DNA from: CAMLOF01 sp041913045
GTDB taxonomy: Bacteria; Pseudomonadota; Gammaproteobacteria; Burkholderiales; Burkholderiaceae_C
Assembly (NCBI GenBank): GCA_041913045.1
Contig: JAYSGB010000001.1
Location: forward strand, 186,001 to 250,000
Length of the DNA: 64,000 nt
Reading direction: 5' to 3'
Positions 28,001 through 36,085 of this stretch are shown in pieces; position 1 is the first letter of the stretch, and each line of letters starts with the position of its first letter. The translations under genes were made by a program, and so were the position numbers. The notes beneath the pieces are model-generated. The model had not been told where the DNA came from. It saw only the letters and a program-made list of their open reading frames with translations, and searched no databases.

Positions 28001-28591
28001 TTACCGCCGCAACGCCCCCGCCAACGTCTGCAGCGCAGTCAGCACACCCTCCACCGTCTGCCCGGCGCGCTCGTCCTTCAGGCCGCCCTGCTCGTCAAAC
28101 GCCTCGTTCGCGCGCGCCAGCGCAAACTGCTGCGGCACCACAATCATCTGGAAAGCCATTTGCAGGTACTGCCGCACATAGTTCATGGAACGCAATGCGC
28201 CGCCCGCGCCGGGTGACGCCGCCAGCAGCGCCACCGGCTTGTTGGCGGTGGTGGCCAGGCCGCTGCGCTGGCCGGCACCCGGCTGTATGCGCGACAGCCA
28301 GTCAAACGCGTTGATGAACAAGGGTGTGGGAAAACCGTTGTACTCCGGCGTCACCACCAGCACGCCGTCGGCCGCTTCCAGCGCGCGTTGCAGTTCATAT
28401 GCGCCCTGCGGTACACCATCGGCTTTCTCCAGGTCGCCGTCGTAAATGGGCAGCTCCAGGGCGCGCAGGTCCAGCACCGTGGCCTGCATGCCCAGTGCTT
28501 GCGCACGCCGGGCAGCGTGCGCCGCCAGCGCAACGTTCCACGAGCCCTGCCGGGCGCTTCCAGGTATCACCAAGATTCGGGTGGGGTTCAC
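28001..28591 (-). CDS. NADPH-dependent FMN reductase family protein
   Basis: 196 residues from GTG 28591, preceded by AAAGGAA; no in-frame ATG is available upstream. Flavodoxin-like fold: ILVIPGSARQGSWN is the FMN phosphate loop and VVTPEYNGFPTPLFINAFDW is the second FMN-binding segment. Members reduce FMN, quinones, azo dyes or chromate with NAD(P)H. It is downstream of the Fic gene and convergent with arsA; despite that neighbour it does not look like ArsH. Confidence 0.85.
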   Translation of the reverse strand: MNPTRILVIPGSARQGSWNVALAAHAARRAQALGMQATVLDLRALELPIYDGDLEKADGVPQGAYELQRALEAADGVLVVTPEYNGFPTPLFINAFDWLSRIQPGAGQRSGLATTANKPVALLAASPGAGGALRSMNYVRQYLQMAFQMIVVPQQFALARANEAFDEQGGLKDERAGQTVEGVLTALQTLAGALRR

Positions 28592-28620
28592 GGCACATTC
28601 CTTTCGTTCGGCATTCCGCC

Positions 28621-29739
28621 TCAAACCTGTTCAAGCTCGTAGGCGCTGCTGCGCCCGCCCGCCGGGGTTTTGCGCAGCACACCATGTGCAATCAGTTCGT
28701 TGATGTCGCGCAGGGCCGTGTCTGGCGAACACTTGGCCAGCGCGGCCCACTTTTGGCTGGTCAACTTGCCTTCAAAGCCGTCCAGCAACCGGTTGATGAC
28801 CTTGGCCTGCCGCGCGTTCATGGGCAGGGCAGCCCAGCGGTTCCAGAAGCGCGCTTTGTGCAGCACCCCGTCCAGCATCGTATGGGCTTGCTCCAAGGCA
28901 CGCAGCAAGGTGCCCAGAAACCAGTGCAACCAGGGGGTCACGTCCATGCCATCTTTTTGGGTTTGTTCCAGCATGTCGTAATAGGCGCTGCGTTCGCGCT
29001 GTATCTGTGCCGAAAGGCTGTAGAACCGTTGGCCGCAGCCGTCGCTGCGGGCCAGCAACAGGTCCCCCACCGCACGGGCTATGCGGCCGTTGCCGTTGTC
29101 AAAAGGGTGCAGTGTGACCAGCCACAGGTGTGCCAAGCCTGCCTTCAGCAATGGAGGGTCTGCACCTTCGGCGTTGAACCACGCCAAAAATGCCGCCAAT
29201 TCGCGTTCCAGCACATGTGCGGGTGGTGCCTCGTAATGCACACGCTGGCGGTGCAGCGGGCCAGACACCACCTGCATCGGCCCCCGCGCATCGTCGCGCA
29301 GGGCGGCCACGCGCACGGGTGCCAGACCACTGTAGCCGGTAGGGAACAGGGCCGCGTGCCAACCCAACAGCCTGGGCAAGGTAAGCGGCTGGTTGGCGTG
29401 GGTGGTGGCGTCCAACACCACTTCCACCATGCCTTCCACGTGCCGGTCTGCGGGTGCCAAGGCACCAATGTCCACCCCCAGCCGCCGGGCAATCGAAGAA
29501 CGCACGGCATGCGGGTCGAACTGTTCGCCCTCAATTTCGCTGGTCTTTAACACGTCTTCGGTCAAGGCCAGCAGGCTGGCAGCGTCGCGCTGCGCCATGC
29601 CCAGGTCGGCCAGGCGGCCCAACAGCTTGCCTTGGGCCCGGCTCACTTCGGCCAGGGGCAAGGCCAGCCGAGCCAGGTCGTAACGCCAGTGCGGCCAATC
29701 GGCTTGCTGCCAGATATACGTGCATTCACCGCAGTTCAT
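28621..29739 (-). CDS. Fic family protein (DUF4172-Fic), class II-like
   Basis: 372 residues. The N-terminal 80 residues (YIWQQADWPHWRYDLARL onward) match the DUF4172 domain. The Fic motif HPFDNGNGRIAR carries the catalytic histidine. An inhibitory helix motif S/T-x-x-x-E-G is visible as TSEIEG at about residue 66, before the Fic core, so activity is probably self-limited as in class II Fic proteins. The C-terminal 70 residues form a winged helix (KWAALAKCSPDTALRDINEL). It should AMPylate a protein target, identity unknown. Confidence 0.9.
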   Translation of the reverse strand: MNCGECTYIWQQADWPHWRYDLARLALPLAEVSRAQGKLLGRLADLGMAQRDAASLLALTEDVLKTSEIEGEQFDPHAVRSSIARRLGVDIGALAPADRHVEGMVEVVLDATTHANQPLTLPRLLGWHAALFPTGYSGLAPVRVAALRDDARGPMQVVSGPLHRQRVHYEAPPAHVLERELAAFLAWFNAEGADPPLLKAGLAHLWLVTLHPFDNGNGRIARAVGDLLLARSDGCGQRFYSLSAQIQRERSAYYDMLEQTQKDGMDVTPWLHWFLGTLLRALEQAHTMLDGVLHKARFWNRWAALPMNARQAKVINRLLDGFEGKLTSQKWAALAKCSPDTALRDINELIAHGVLRKTPAGGRSSAYELEQV

Positions 29740-29808
29740 GCGGAGATTATGAGCCGCAATCCCCGCACCCGCAAGCCGTTATAGGGAAACACCCAGTAGC
29801 CGCCGATT

Positions 29809-29828
29809 ACATTTGCACACATATAATT
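29809..29828. promoter_or_regulatory. MarR-type operator and -10 element upstream of the marR-like gene
   Basis: On the minus strand this 20-base element matches the one at 33602-33621 (upstream of proX) at 18 of 20 positions. A perfect TATAAT at 29822-29827 reads toward the MarR-type gene, but no good -35 box is present at 16-18 bases. Shared operators for a regulator and its target operon imply autoregulation. Confidence 0.65.
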
Positions 29829-29833
29829 GCGAA

Positions 29834-29862
29834 CTGGTTGAACTAACGAGCGACCAGTTTTT
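29834..29862 (+). terminator. First leader hairpin with T-run upstream of marR-like gene
   Basis: CTGGTTG (29834-29840) pairs with CGACCAG (29851-29857) with one G-U pair, followed by TTTTT. It lies just after the TATAAT element, so a transcript starting there would meet it immediately. Weaker than the hairpin at 29878. Confidence 0.5.
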
Positions 29863-29877
29863 CATCATTTCGAGTTT

Positions 29878-29904
29878 GAGCCCCTGCCCAGGGGCTCTTT
29901 TTTT
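29878..29904 (+). terminator. Intrinsic terminator between promoter and marR-like gene
   Basis: GAGCCCC-TGCCCA-GGGGCTC followed by seven T residues is a textbook intrinsic terminator on the plus strand. It sits 33 bases before the earliest possible start (29937) of the MarR-type gene, and no plus-strand gene ends upstream. It may end a short leader RNA of about 70 bases, or attenuate the regulator. Confidence 0.8.
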
Positions 29905-29936
29905 GGCCGGTTCAGCGGTGCGGCCCGGCCTGATGC

Positions 29937-30488
29937 ATGATACGGGCGCCCCATTTTTGCAGCGCCATGCCCAAACCGCCAAAACCCCGCAAGCCCACGC
30001 CACAGGCCTCTCATTTGCAGACCGGCCAGCCTGCCAACGCCGCCTTGGTTCTGCGGCAGTTCCGGGTGGTGTTCAACGCGGTCAAAACGCACTTTCAACA
30101 AGTGGAAAAGCAGGTGGGTATGGGCGGTGCGCAGGTTTGGGCGCTGCATGCGGTGCACAGCCAGCCGGGGCTCAGCATGAACGACCTGGCCAAGGTGATG
30201 GACATTCACCAGTCCACCGCCAGCAACCTGGTGCGGCAGTTGATCAAACGCCAGTTGGTGCGGGCCGAACGTTCCAGCGCCGACCGCCGCAGCGTGATGC
30301 TCTACGTGGAGCCCGCTGCAGAGCCACTGCTGCAAGGCGTGCCCGGCCCGTTCCAGGGCGTGCTGCCCGGCGCGCTGGAACAACTGCCCGCCGAAACGCT
30401 GGCCCAACTGCACCAGAACCTGGGGCAGCTCATCCAGGTTCTGGAAGCCGACGAAAAGGCCGGCAGCATCCCGCTGGCCCAGTTGTGA
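29937..30488 (+). CDS. MarR family transcriptional regulator of glycine-betaine uptake (putative)
   Basis: 183 residues from ATG 29937, or 173 from ATG 29967. The winged helix (LSMNDLAKVMDIHQSTASNL, then RSSADRRSVMLYVEP) is MarR type. The gene converges on proV with no spacer: its TGA abuts the proV stop codon. The near-identical operators at 29809 and 33602 suggest that it controls itself and proXWV, resembling the role of GbsR-like MarR proteins. The lead before PANAALVLRQF is Pro/Lys-rich. Confidence 0.85.
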   Translation: MIRAPHFCSAMPKPPKPRKPTPQASHLQTGQPANAALVLRQFRVVFNAVKTHFQQVEKQVGMGGAQVWALHAVHSQPGLSMNDLAKVMDIHQSTASNLVRQLIKRQLVRAERSSADRRSVMLYVEPAAEPLLQGVPGPFQGVLPGALEQLPAETLAQLHQNLGQLIQVLEADEKAGSIPLAQL

Positions 30489-31532
30489 TCACGCCAACGG
30501 CGGCACCATCGCGGCGATGATGTCGTTCATGGCAATGGTGCCCAGGTGCCGCCCCTTGGCGTTCACCACGTTGGCGGCGTCCTGGCTTTCGGCACTCAGC
30601 AGCCGCGCTGCTTCCTCGACCACCAGGCTGGCGTCCACCATTGGCCCTTGAATGGGCGGGTTGGGCTGCATCAGCGTTCGGCAGCGTATCACCCGGCCCC
30701 GGTTCACGTCGCGCACAAAGCTGGCGATGTAGTCGTCGGCGGGCTTCAGCACAATCTGCTGGCCGCTGCCTTGCTGCACCACTTCACCATCGCGCAGTAT
30801 GGCAATGCGGTCGCCCAGGCGCAGCGCTTCGTCAAGGTCGTGGGTAATGAACACAATGGTCTTGCCGATTTCCTGCTGCAGGTCGAGCAGCACGCTTTGC
30901 ATGTCGCTGCGGATGAGTGGGTCCAGCGCCGAAAACGCTTCGTCCATCAGCAGAATGGGGGCGTCGTTGGTGAGCGCGCGCGCCAACCCCACGCGCTGCT
31001 GCATGCCGCCTGACAGCTGGTTGGGGTAGTGGTCTTCATAGCCCTTCAGGCCCACGCGTTCAACCCAGCGCATGGCGTGCTCGTGGCGCAGCTTGCGCTT
31101 CACACCTTGAACCTGCAGGCCGTATTCCACGTTCTCCAGCACCGTGAAGTGGGGGAACAGCGCAAACTTCTGGAACACCATGGCCGTCTGCTCGCGGCGG
31201 AACTGCAGCAGCTCCCGCTGCCGCATGGCCACCACGTCGGCTTCCTTGCCGTCGGTCTGCACCAGCACCTGCCCGGCAGTGGGGTCGATCAGCCGGTTCA
31301 CGTGGCGTATCAGCGTGCTCTTGCCCGAGCCCGACAGACCCATCACCACCTGTATGCCGCCAGCGGGCATGTCGATGTTGATGTCCCGCAGGCCCAGCAC
31401 GTGGCCGTGCTGGTCGCGCAGTTCCTGCTTGCTCATGCCCTGGCGCACCGGCTCCAGGAACTTGTCTGGCGTGGGCCCGAACAGCTTGTAGAGGTTGCGG
31501 ATCTGAATGCCAGTCTGGCGGGTTTCAGCCAT
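30489..31532 (-). CDS. proV: Glycine betaine/proline ABC transporter ATP-binding protein ProV
   Basis: 347 residues from ATG 31532. IQIRNLYKLFGPTPDKFLEP is the ProV-type N-terminus; Walker A is MGLSGSGKSTLIRHVNRL, signature LSGGMQQRVGLARAL, Walker B PILLMDEAFSALDPL. The C-terminal 70 residues look like an incomplete CBS pair (ending AMNDIIAAM), the region that senses ionic strength in relatives. The start overlaps the proW stop by eight bases. Confidence 0.93.
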   Translation of the reverse strand: MAETRQTGIQIRNLYKLFGPTPDKFLEPVRQGMSKQELRDQHGHVLGLRDINIDMPAGGIQVVMGLSGSGKSTLIRHVNRLIDPTAGQVLVQTDGKEADVVAMRQRELLQFRREQTAMVFQKFALFPHFTVLENVEYGLQVQGVKRKLRHEHAMRWVERVGLKGYEDHYPNQLSGGMQQRVGLARALTNDAPILLMDEAFSALDPLIRSDMQSVLLDLQQEIGKTIVFITHDLDEALRLGDRIAILRDGEVVQQGSGQQIVLKPADDYIASFVRDVNRGRVIRCRTLMQPNPPIQGPMVDASLVVEEAARLLSAESQDAANVVNAKGRHLGTIAMNDIIAAMVPPLA

Positions 31533-32418
31533 GTTGCACCTCCAGGTGTTTTTGCAGGCGCTTGCCGTAGGCCTGTGAGGCGCGGTCAAACACAATGGCT
31601 ATGCCCACAATGGCCATGCCGTTGAGCAGCCCCATGGTGAAGTACTGGTTGGTAATGGCCTTGAGCACGGGTTGCCCCAGGCCCTGTACGCCAATCATGG
31701 AGGCGATGACCACCATGGACAGCGACAGCATGATGGTCTGGTTGATGCCCGCCATGATGGTGGGTAGCGCCAGTGGCAGCTGCACCTTGCGCAGCTTCTG
31801 CCAGGCAGATGAACCAAAGGCGTCAGCCGCTTCCAGCAGGTCTTTGTCCACCAGGCGTATGCCCAGGTTGGTGAAGCGTATGACCGGTGGAATGGCGTAG
31901 ATGACCACGGCGATCAGCCCCGGCACACGCCCAATGCCGAGCAACATCACCACGGGTATGAGGTACACGAAGCTGGGCATGGTCTGCATCACGTCCAGCG
32001 CCGGGTTGACGAAGCGCTGCAGGCGGTCTGAGCGGCTCATGGCAACGCCTATGGGCAAGCCCAACGCAATGGCCACCACGGTACACACGAAGATCATGGA
32101 GATGGTCTTCATGGTGTCTTCCCACATGCCAAACACGCCAATGGCGAGCAGAGTCAAGGTGGTGCCCACCACCACCTTGAGCGAGCGCGAAGCCAGCCAC
32201 GCCACCAGCACAATGACCGCGAGCACCACCGGCCAGGGGGACTGCGTGAGCAGGCGTTCCGACACCAGCAGGAACTGGCGCAAAGGCTCGAAGAACTTTT
32301 CCAGCACCTCGCCATATTCGCGTGTGAAGTCACGAAACGCACCGTCCACGAAACGGCGCAGCAGGCTCAGCGTTTCCGTTCCCAGGGCCGGAAACGCCTC
32401 CAACCAGTCCCGGCTCAT
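31525..32418 (-). CDS. proW: Glycine betaine/proline ABC transporter permease ProW
   Basis: 297 residues. A long soluble N-terminus (residues 1-60) precedes membrane segments, as in ProW. The permease EAA-like region is EAADAFGSSAWQKLRKVQLP. It is flanked by overlapping proV and proX genes (four bases with proX), making an operon in the order proX-proW-proV. The protein carries compatible solutes through the inner membrane. Confidence 0.93.
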   Translation of the reverse strand: MSRDWLEAFPALGTETLSLLRRFVDGAFRDFTREYGEVLEKFFEPLRQFLLVSERLLTQSPWPVVLAVIVLVAWLASRSLKVVVGTTLTLLAIGVFGMWEDTMKTISMIFVCTVVAIALGLPIGVAMSRSDRLQRFVNPALDVMQTMPSFVYLIPVVMLLGIGRVPGLIAVVIYAIPPVIRFTNLGIRLVDKDLLEAADAFGSSAWQKLRKVQLPLALPTIMAGINQTIMLSLSMVVIASMIGVQGLGQPVLKAITNQYFTMGLLNGMAIVGIAIVFDRASQAYGKRLQKHLEVQHG

Positions 32419-33416
32419 CGCAGCGCGGCCTTCACCTTGGTAGCTACATCAGGCGTCACCCAGGCGCTCCACACCTCGGGCTGGGTCTTGAGGAAGTGGC
32501 GGGCACCATCTTCACCGCTGGCCTGGTTATCGCTCATCCATGCCAGCAGTTGGTTCACGGTGGCGTTGCCCCAGCTGCGCTTGTTCAGGTATTCCACCGC
32601 CGGGCCGCCCGCTTTCTTGAATCGGTCTGTCACCACCGTGAACACCTCGGCCCTTGCCCAGTCGGTCTTGACCGGGTTGGCGCATTCCGCCTTGGCATTG
32701 CAGGCCTCGAAGGCGGCCTTGTCGTGTGGCACACCCGCGTCCAGCTTGACCATCTGGTACTTGCCCAGAATGGAGGTAGGCGCCCAGTAGTAACCCAGCC
32801 AGCCCTGCTTGCGTTCATAGGCTTTGGCAATGGAGCCGTCCAGCCCGGCGGCGGAGCCGGTGTCCACCAGCACATAGCCTTTTTTCTCGGCGTCCCACGC
32901 CTTGAAGGCATTGACGGTGGTGAGCTGGCAGTTCCAACCCGAGGGGCAATTGTGCACGGCGCCCTTGGCCTTGTCTTCGGGGGCAGGGAACAAGTCTGGG
33001 CGCTTCAGCGCATCGTCAATGGTCTTGACGCCTGGGTTCGCGTCTGCCACGTACTTCGGTATCCACCAGCCTTCCACGCCACCATCCTTCAGCGATTGCG
33101 CGGCGTAGTGCAGGCGGCCATCCTTGACGGCGGCATCCAACGGCTGGCGCACAGCGTTGATCCAGGCTTCGGGTGCCACGTCTGGGCGGCCTTTTTCCAT
33201 CATCGACGTGAGCGTGGGCATGGTGTCGCCCGGTACAACTTCCACCTCACAACCATAGCCCTGCGAAAGGATGACGCGGTCGATCTCGGCCAGGACCTCG
33301 GCGGACTGCCAGTTCATGCTGGCCACGGTGACCTTGCCACACGCGGCGGATGCCAACCCTGGCAAGGCAACAAACGCGCACGCGGCTGCAAGTCGGAAGA
33401 AAGTCTGACGGTTCAT
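32415..33416 (-). CDS. proX: Glycine betaine/proline ABC transporter substrate-binding protein ProX
   Basis: 333 residues from ATG 33416 (GGAGCAGATCCC upstream). Signal peptide FFRLAAACAFVALPGLASA, then CGKVTVASMNWQSAEVLAEI, the typical beginning of OpuAC/ProX-type binding proteins. Trp-rich ligand segments (GWWIPKY, WLGYYWAPTS) suit a quaternary-amine cage. The transcript start predicted from the promoter at 33603-33630 leaves an untranslated leader of about 180 bases. Confidence 0.93.
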   Translation of the reverse strand: MNRQTFFRLAAACAFVALPGLASAACGKVTVASMNWQSAEVLAEIDRVILSQGYGCEVEVVPGDTMPTLTSMMEKGRPDVAPEAWINAVRQPLDAAVKDGRLHYAAQSLKDGGVEGWWIPKYVADANPGVKTIDDALKRPDLFPAPEDKAKGAVHNCPSGWNCQLTTVNAFKAWDAEKKGYVLVDTGSAAGLDGSIAKAYERKQGWLGYYWAPTSILGKYQMVKLDAGVPHDKAAFEACNAKAECANPVKTDWARAEVFTVVTDRFKKAGGPAVEYLNKRSWGNATVNQLLAWMSDNQASGEDGARHFLKTQPEVWSAWVTPDVATKVKAALR

Positions 33417-33601
33417 GGGATCTGCTCCTGTTGTCTGAGGGAGTAGGCACCGTGCGGTGTGACGCTGTTCCGGCTGACCGGAAGGACCACCGCCAACGGG
33501 CGGGAATACGGCAAAGGGCTGTTGAACAAGCCCCGCCCGAGCCAGAAGATGGCCAGGTGAACACCGCAAAAGAAAGGCGCTGCGAGTGCAGCACGCCTTT
33601 A

Positions 33602-33630
33602 AATTATATTTGTGCAAATATATATGTCAA
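33602..33630 (-). promoter_or_regulatory. proXWV promoter overlapped by a MarR-type operator
   Basis: Reading on the minus strand, TTGACA (33625-33630) and TATAAT (33603-33608) are both consensus with a 16-base spacer. The spacer contains the dyad TTTGCACAAA; the 20-base segment 33602-33621 matches the element upstream of the marR-like gene at 18 of 20 positions. Repressor binding would cover the promoter core. Confidence 0.75.
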
Positions 33631-33663
33631 GGGGTAACATCCCCGCTCAACCAGCGTTTCACC

Positions 33664-34656
33664 ATGCAGCAGCCCACCGTCCCCATGTCCGACGTCAGCG
33701 ACCTCAAGAGCGACAACGCGGTCTACAAGACCCTTCTGGAATCCACCAAGGCCATTCCCTGGAAGATCGACTGGCCCACCATGTCCTTCGCCTACATTGG
33801 CCCGCAGATCGAGCCCTTGCTCGGCTGGAGCCAGGAGAGCTGGGCCAGCGCCCAGGACTGGGCCATGCGCATACACCCCGACGACCGCGACCGTGTGGTG
33901 AACTTCTGCATTGCGCAGTCGCAAGCCGGGGTGGATCACGAGGCCGACTACCGCGCACTCACCAAGGACAACGGCTACGTGTGGATACGTGACGTGGTGC
34001 ACGTGGTGCGCAGCGACGACGGTGAGGTTGAAGCGCTGGTGGGTTTCATGTTCGACATCAGCGAACGCAAGAAGACGGAAGAAAAGCTCATTGCATTGCA
34101 GCGCGAGCTGGAGGCCTTGTCGTTCAAGGATGGGCTCACCGGCATTGCCAACCGCCGCCAGTTCGACGCCAGCCTGGAAAAAGAATGGGAAAGCGCACAG
34201 GCCAACCAGTGCCCGCTGTCGCTCGTCTTGCTGGACGTTGACTTCTTCAAGCAGTACAACGACCTGTACGGCCACTTGCAGGGCGACAAGTGCCTGACCG
34301 ACATTGCACAGACGCTGGGGCTGGCTGCCGTGGGCCCGCGCGACGTGGTGGCGCGCTTTGGCGGGGAAGAGTTCGTCATACTGCTGCCCGAAACCGACGC
34401 CACGGGCGCGCGCAAGGTGGCCGAGCGCTGCCAGCGCCTCATCGACAAGCGAGCGATCACGCACTCGCAGTCGCCCAACGGCCAGCGCGTGACCCTGAGC
34501 GTTGGCGTGGGCACGGTGGTGCCCAGCCACCCCATGACGGTGGCGGAATTCCTGCACTCGGTTGACGAACGCCTGTACGCTGCCAAGCAGAACGGGCGCA
34601 ACCGCATAGAGGGCGTTGACCATGGATCTCCCAAAGGCCACCAGGCTCGAATTTGA
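33664..34656 (+). CDS. PAS domain diguanylate cyclase
   Basis: 330 residues from ATG 33664. Residues about 20-145 form a PAS/PAC sensor (FAYIGPQIEPLLGWS, then VGFMFDISERKKTEEKL). The GGDEF domain carries the active site RFGGEEF. The inhibitory I-site (R-x-x-D) is absent: GPRD stands where it should be, so feedback control is probably lost. No membrane segments, so cytoplasmic. It is divergent from proX and overlaps the next small gene. Confidence 0.9.
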   Translation: MQQPTVPMSDVSDLKSDNAVYKTLLESTKAIPWKIDWPTMSFAYIGPQIEPLLGWSQESWASAQDWAMRIHPDDRDRVVNFCIAQSQAGVDHEADYRALTKDNGYVWIRDVVHVVRSDDGEVEALVGFMFDISERKKTEEKLIALQRELEALSFKDGLTGIANRRQFDASLEKEWESAQANQCPLSLVLLDVDFFKQYNDLYGHLQGDKCLTDIAQTLGLAAVGPRDVVARFGGEEFVILLPETDATGARKVAERCQRLIDKRAITHSQSPNGQRVTLSVGVGTVVPSHPMTVAEFLHSVDERLYAAKQNGRNRIEGVDHGSPKGHQARI

Positions 34657-35065
34657 CGACCACCGCACCACACTTTCTGGCGGCACCACGCCCCAGCTAG
34701 TGTTGGCTGTTGGCATAGGGGACTTGGCCAGCAAGGTTTTCCGGCACGACCCGCCTGCACCCTATGAAATGGAGCAGGCGATCGACCTGGTGGAAGACGC
34801 GCTAACCGCAACGGGCCTCAAGCGGGCAGAACGCGAAGACCTGCTGATTTCCGACGAACCGTTGTGCACGTTGCTCGGTTTGCAAACCACGGGCAGCCGC
34901 GTCACGAGTGAAGAGGTAGAAGCCAGGTTTCAGCGGCTGGCGTCGGTGTCGCTCGGCCACCCGGGCCTGCTCGACGGTCTGCCTTCAGGCGGCCGCGTGG
35001 CTGCGGCGCTACTGGTGTTGCGCGAATGTGTGCACCACCTGGGCTTTGCAGGCGTGGTGCGCTGA
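34622..35065 (+). CDS. Hypothetical protein overlapping the diguanylate cyclase gene
   Basis: 147 residues from ATG 34622; its first 35 bases overlap the cyclase 3' end in another frame. I do not recognise the family. It is soluble, acidic in the middle (EMEQAIDLVEDALTATGLKR) and rich in leucine; SGGRVAAALLVLRECVHHLG near the C-terminus looks helical. Overlap suggests translational coupling, so a partner or regulator of the cyclase is possible. It converges on the MerR-type gene with one base between. Confidence 0.65.
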   Translation: MDLPKATRLEFDDHRTTLSGGTTPQLVLAVGIGDLASKVFRHDPPAPYEMEQAIDLVEDALTATGLKRAEREDLLISDEPLCTLLGLQTTGSRVTSEEVEARFQRLASVSLGHPGLLDGLPSGGRVAAALLVLRECVHHLGFAGVVR

Positions 35066-35066
35066 A

Positions 35067-35462
35067 TCAACGCGCCAGCTTGCCGCTGGACGCCGCCCGA
35101 ATCAAGCGCTGGAACGAAGGGCAGGCCATGTGGTTGGGCGCAGGGCACTTGGCCGCATGGCGCAAACCGTTGCTCATGGCACGCAGCCGCTTGATCAACG
35201 AATCCACCTGATCGGCCTTGGCATCCAGCATCTTGCGGTCGATCTGCAACTTTTTGTCGGCCGAGAACATCTGCGCAATCTCGTCGAGCGAAAACCCCGC
35301 CGCTTGTCCCAGCGAAATCAGCGCCAGCTGCTCCAGCACCGAAGGTTCGAACAGGCGACGCAGGCCCTGGCGGCCCACAGACGCGATCAACCCTTTCTCT
35401 TCGTAGTACCGCAGCTTCGAGGCAGGCATGCCCGAACGCTTGGCCACTTCAGCTATGTCCAT
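35067..35462 (-). CDS. MerR family transcriptional regulator
   Basis: 131 residues. The N-terminal MDIAEVAKRSGMPASKLRYY is a MerR winged helix; the C-terminus has CPAPNHMACPSFQRLIRAA, a Cys/His cluster seen in a subgroup of MerR proteins and suited to metal or redox sensing. It is divergent from the DUF2938 gene, with a 19-base-spacer promoter between (35477-35507). Confidence 0.88.
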   Translation of the reverse strand: MDIAEVAKRSGMPASKLRYYEEKGLIASVGRQGLRRLFEPSVLEQLALISLGQAAGFSLDEIAQMFSADKKLQIDRKMLDAKADQVDSLIKRLRAMSNGLRHAAKCPAPNHMACPSFQRLIRAASSGKLAR

Positions 35463-35476
35463 GTTCTAAAAAGGTC

Positions 35477-35507
35477 TTGACTTCAAGTTGACTTGAATTC
35501 GTATAGT
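35477..35507 (+). promoter_or_regulatory. MerR-type promoter with 19-base spacer and central dyad
   Basis: TTGACT (35477-35482) and TATAGT (35502-35507) are separated by 19 bases, the over-long spacing characteristic of MerR-family activation. The spacer holds the dyad TTCAAGT-TG-ACTTGAA, close in form to SoxR-type boxes. It reads toward the DUF2938 gene. Confidence 0.8.
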
Positions 35508-35545
35508 GCCCTCACCGTATCCAACCGTCAACCGAAGGGCACAAC

Positions 35546-36046
35546 ATGACAGCATTTGACGAAAGCTTTTTGAGCGCCGTGGCCATTGGCGCAGGCGCCA
35601 CCGTGGTGATGGACATGTGGCTGCTTTTGCTCAAGCGGCTGAACGTGCCGGGCCTTAACTTTGCACTGCTCGGCCGGTGGGCGGGGCACATGCTGCGTGG
35701 CCGCGTGGCGCACCAGAGCATTGCCCAGGCAGAACCCGTGCCTTTTGAACTGGCCCTGGGCTGGGCCACGCACTACCTCACTGGCGTGGGCTTTGCGGTG
35801 TTGTTGCAGGCCATTGCCGGTGCGTCGTGGGTGCAGGCACCCACGCTGCTGCCCGCTGTGGCCTTCGGCCTGGGCACGGTCATCTTTCCCTGGTTTGTGA
35901 TGCAACCGGCCATGGGCGCGGGCATTGCGTCTTCACGAACCAAGACCCCTGTACTGAACTGTTTCCGAAACCTGGTGAATCACGCCGTCTTCGGGTTCGG
36001 TCTGTATGCCGCGGCCACCGCCGCATCCACGTTCGCCCTCCTTTGA
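35546..36046 (+). CDS. DUF2938 family membrane protein
   Basis: 166 residues with about four hydrophobic segments. FLSAVAIGAGATVVMDMWLL and RWAGHMLRGRVAHQ match the DUF2938 family. FPWFVMQPAMGAGIASSRT is the most conserved C-terminal part. Function unknown. Driven by the MerR-type promoter immediately upstream and probably cotranscribed with the DUF2798 gene. Confidence 0.82.
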   Translation: MTAFDESFLSAVAIGAGATVVMDMWLLLLKRLNVPGLNFALLGRWAGHMLRGRVAHQSIAQAEPVPFELALGWATHYLTGVGFAVLLQAIAGASWVQAPTLLPAVAFGLGTVIFPWFVMQPAMGAGIASSRTKTPVLNCFRNLVNHAVFGFGLYAAATAASTFALL

Positions 36047-36085
36047 AGGCACGGCGTTTTCAACCCCTTGAACCTACGTGAAACC

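Noticed and set aside
28001..28591. Assignment of the FMN reductase as ArsH because it adjoins arsA
   Set aside because: Sequence fits general NADPH-dependent FMN reductases, is convergent with arsA, and groups with the Fic gene orientation.
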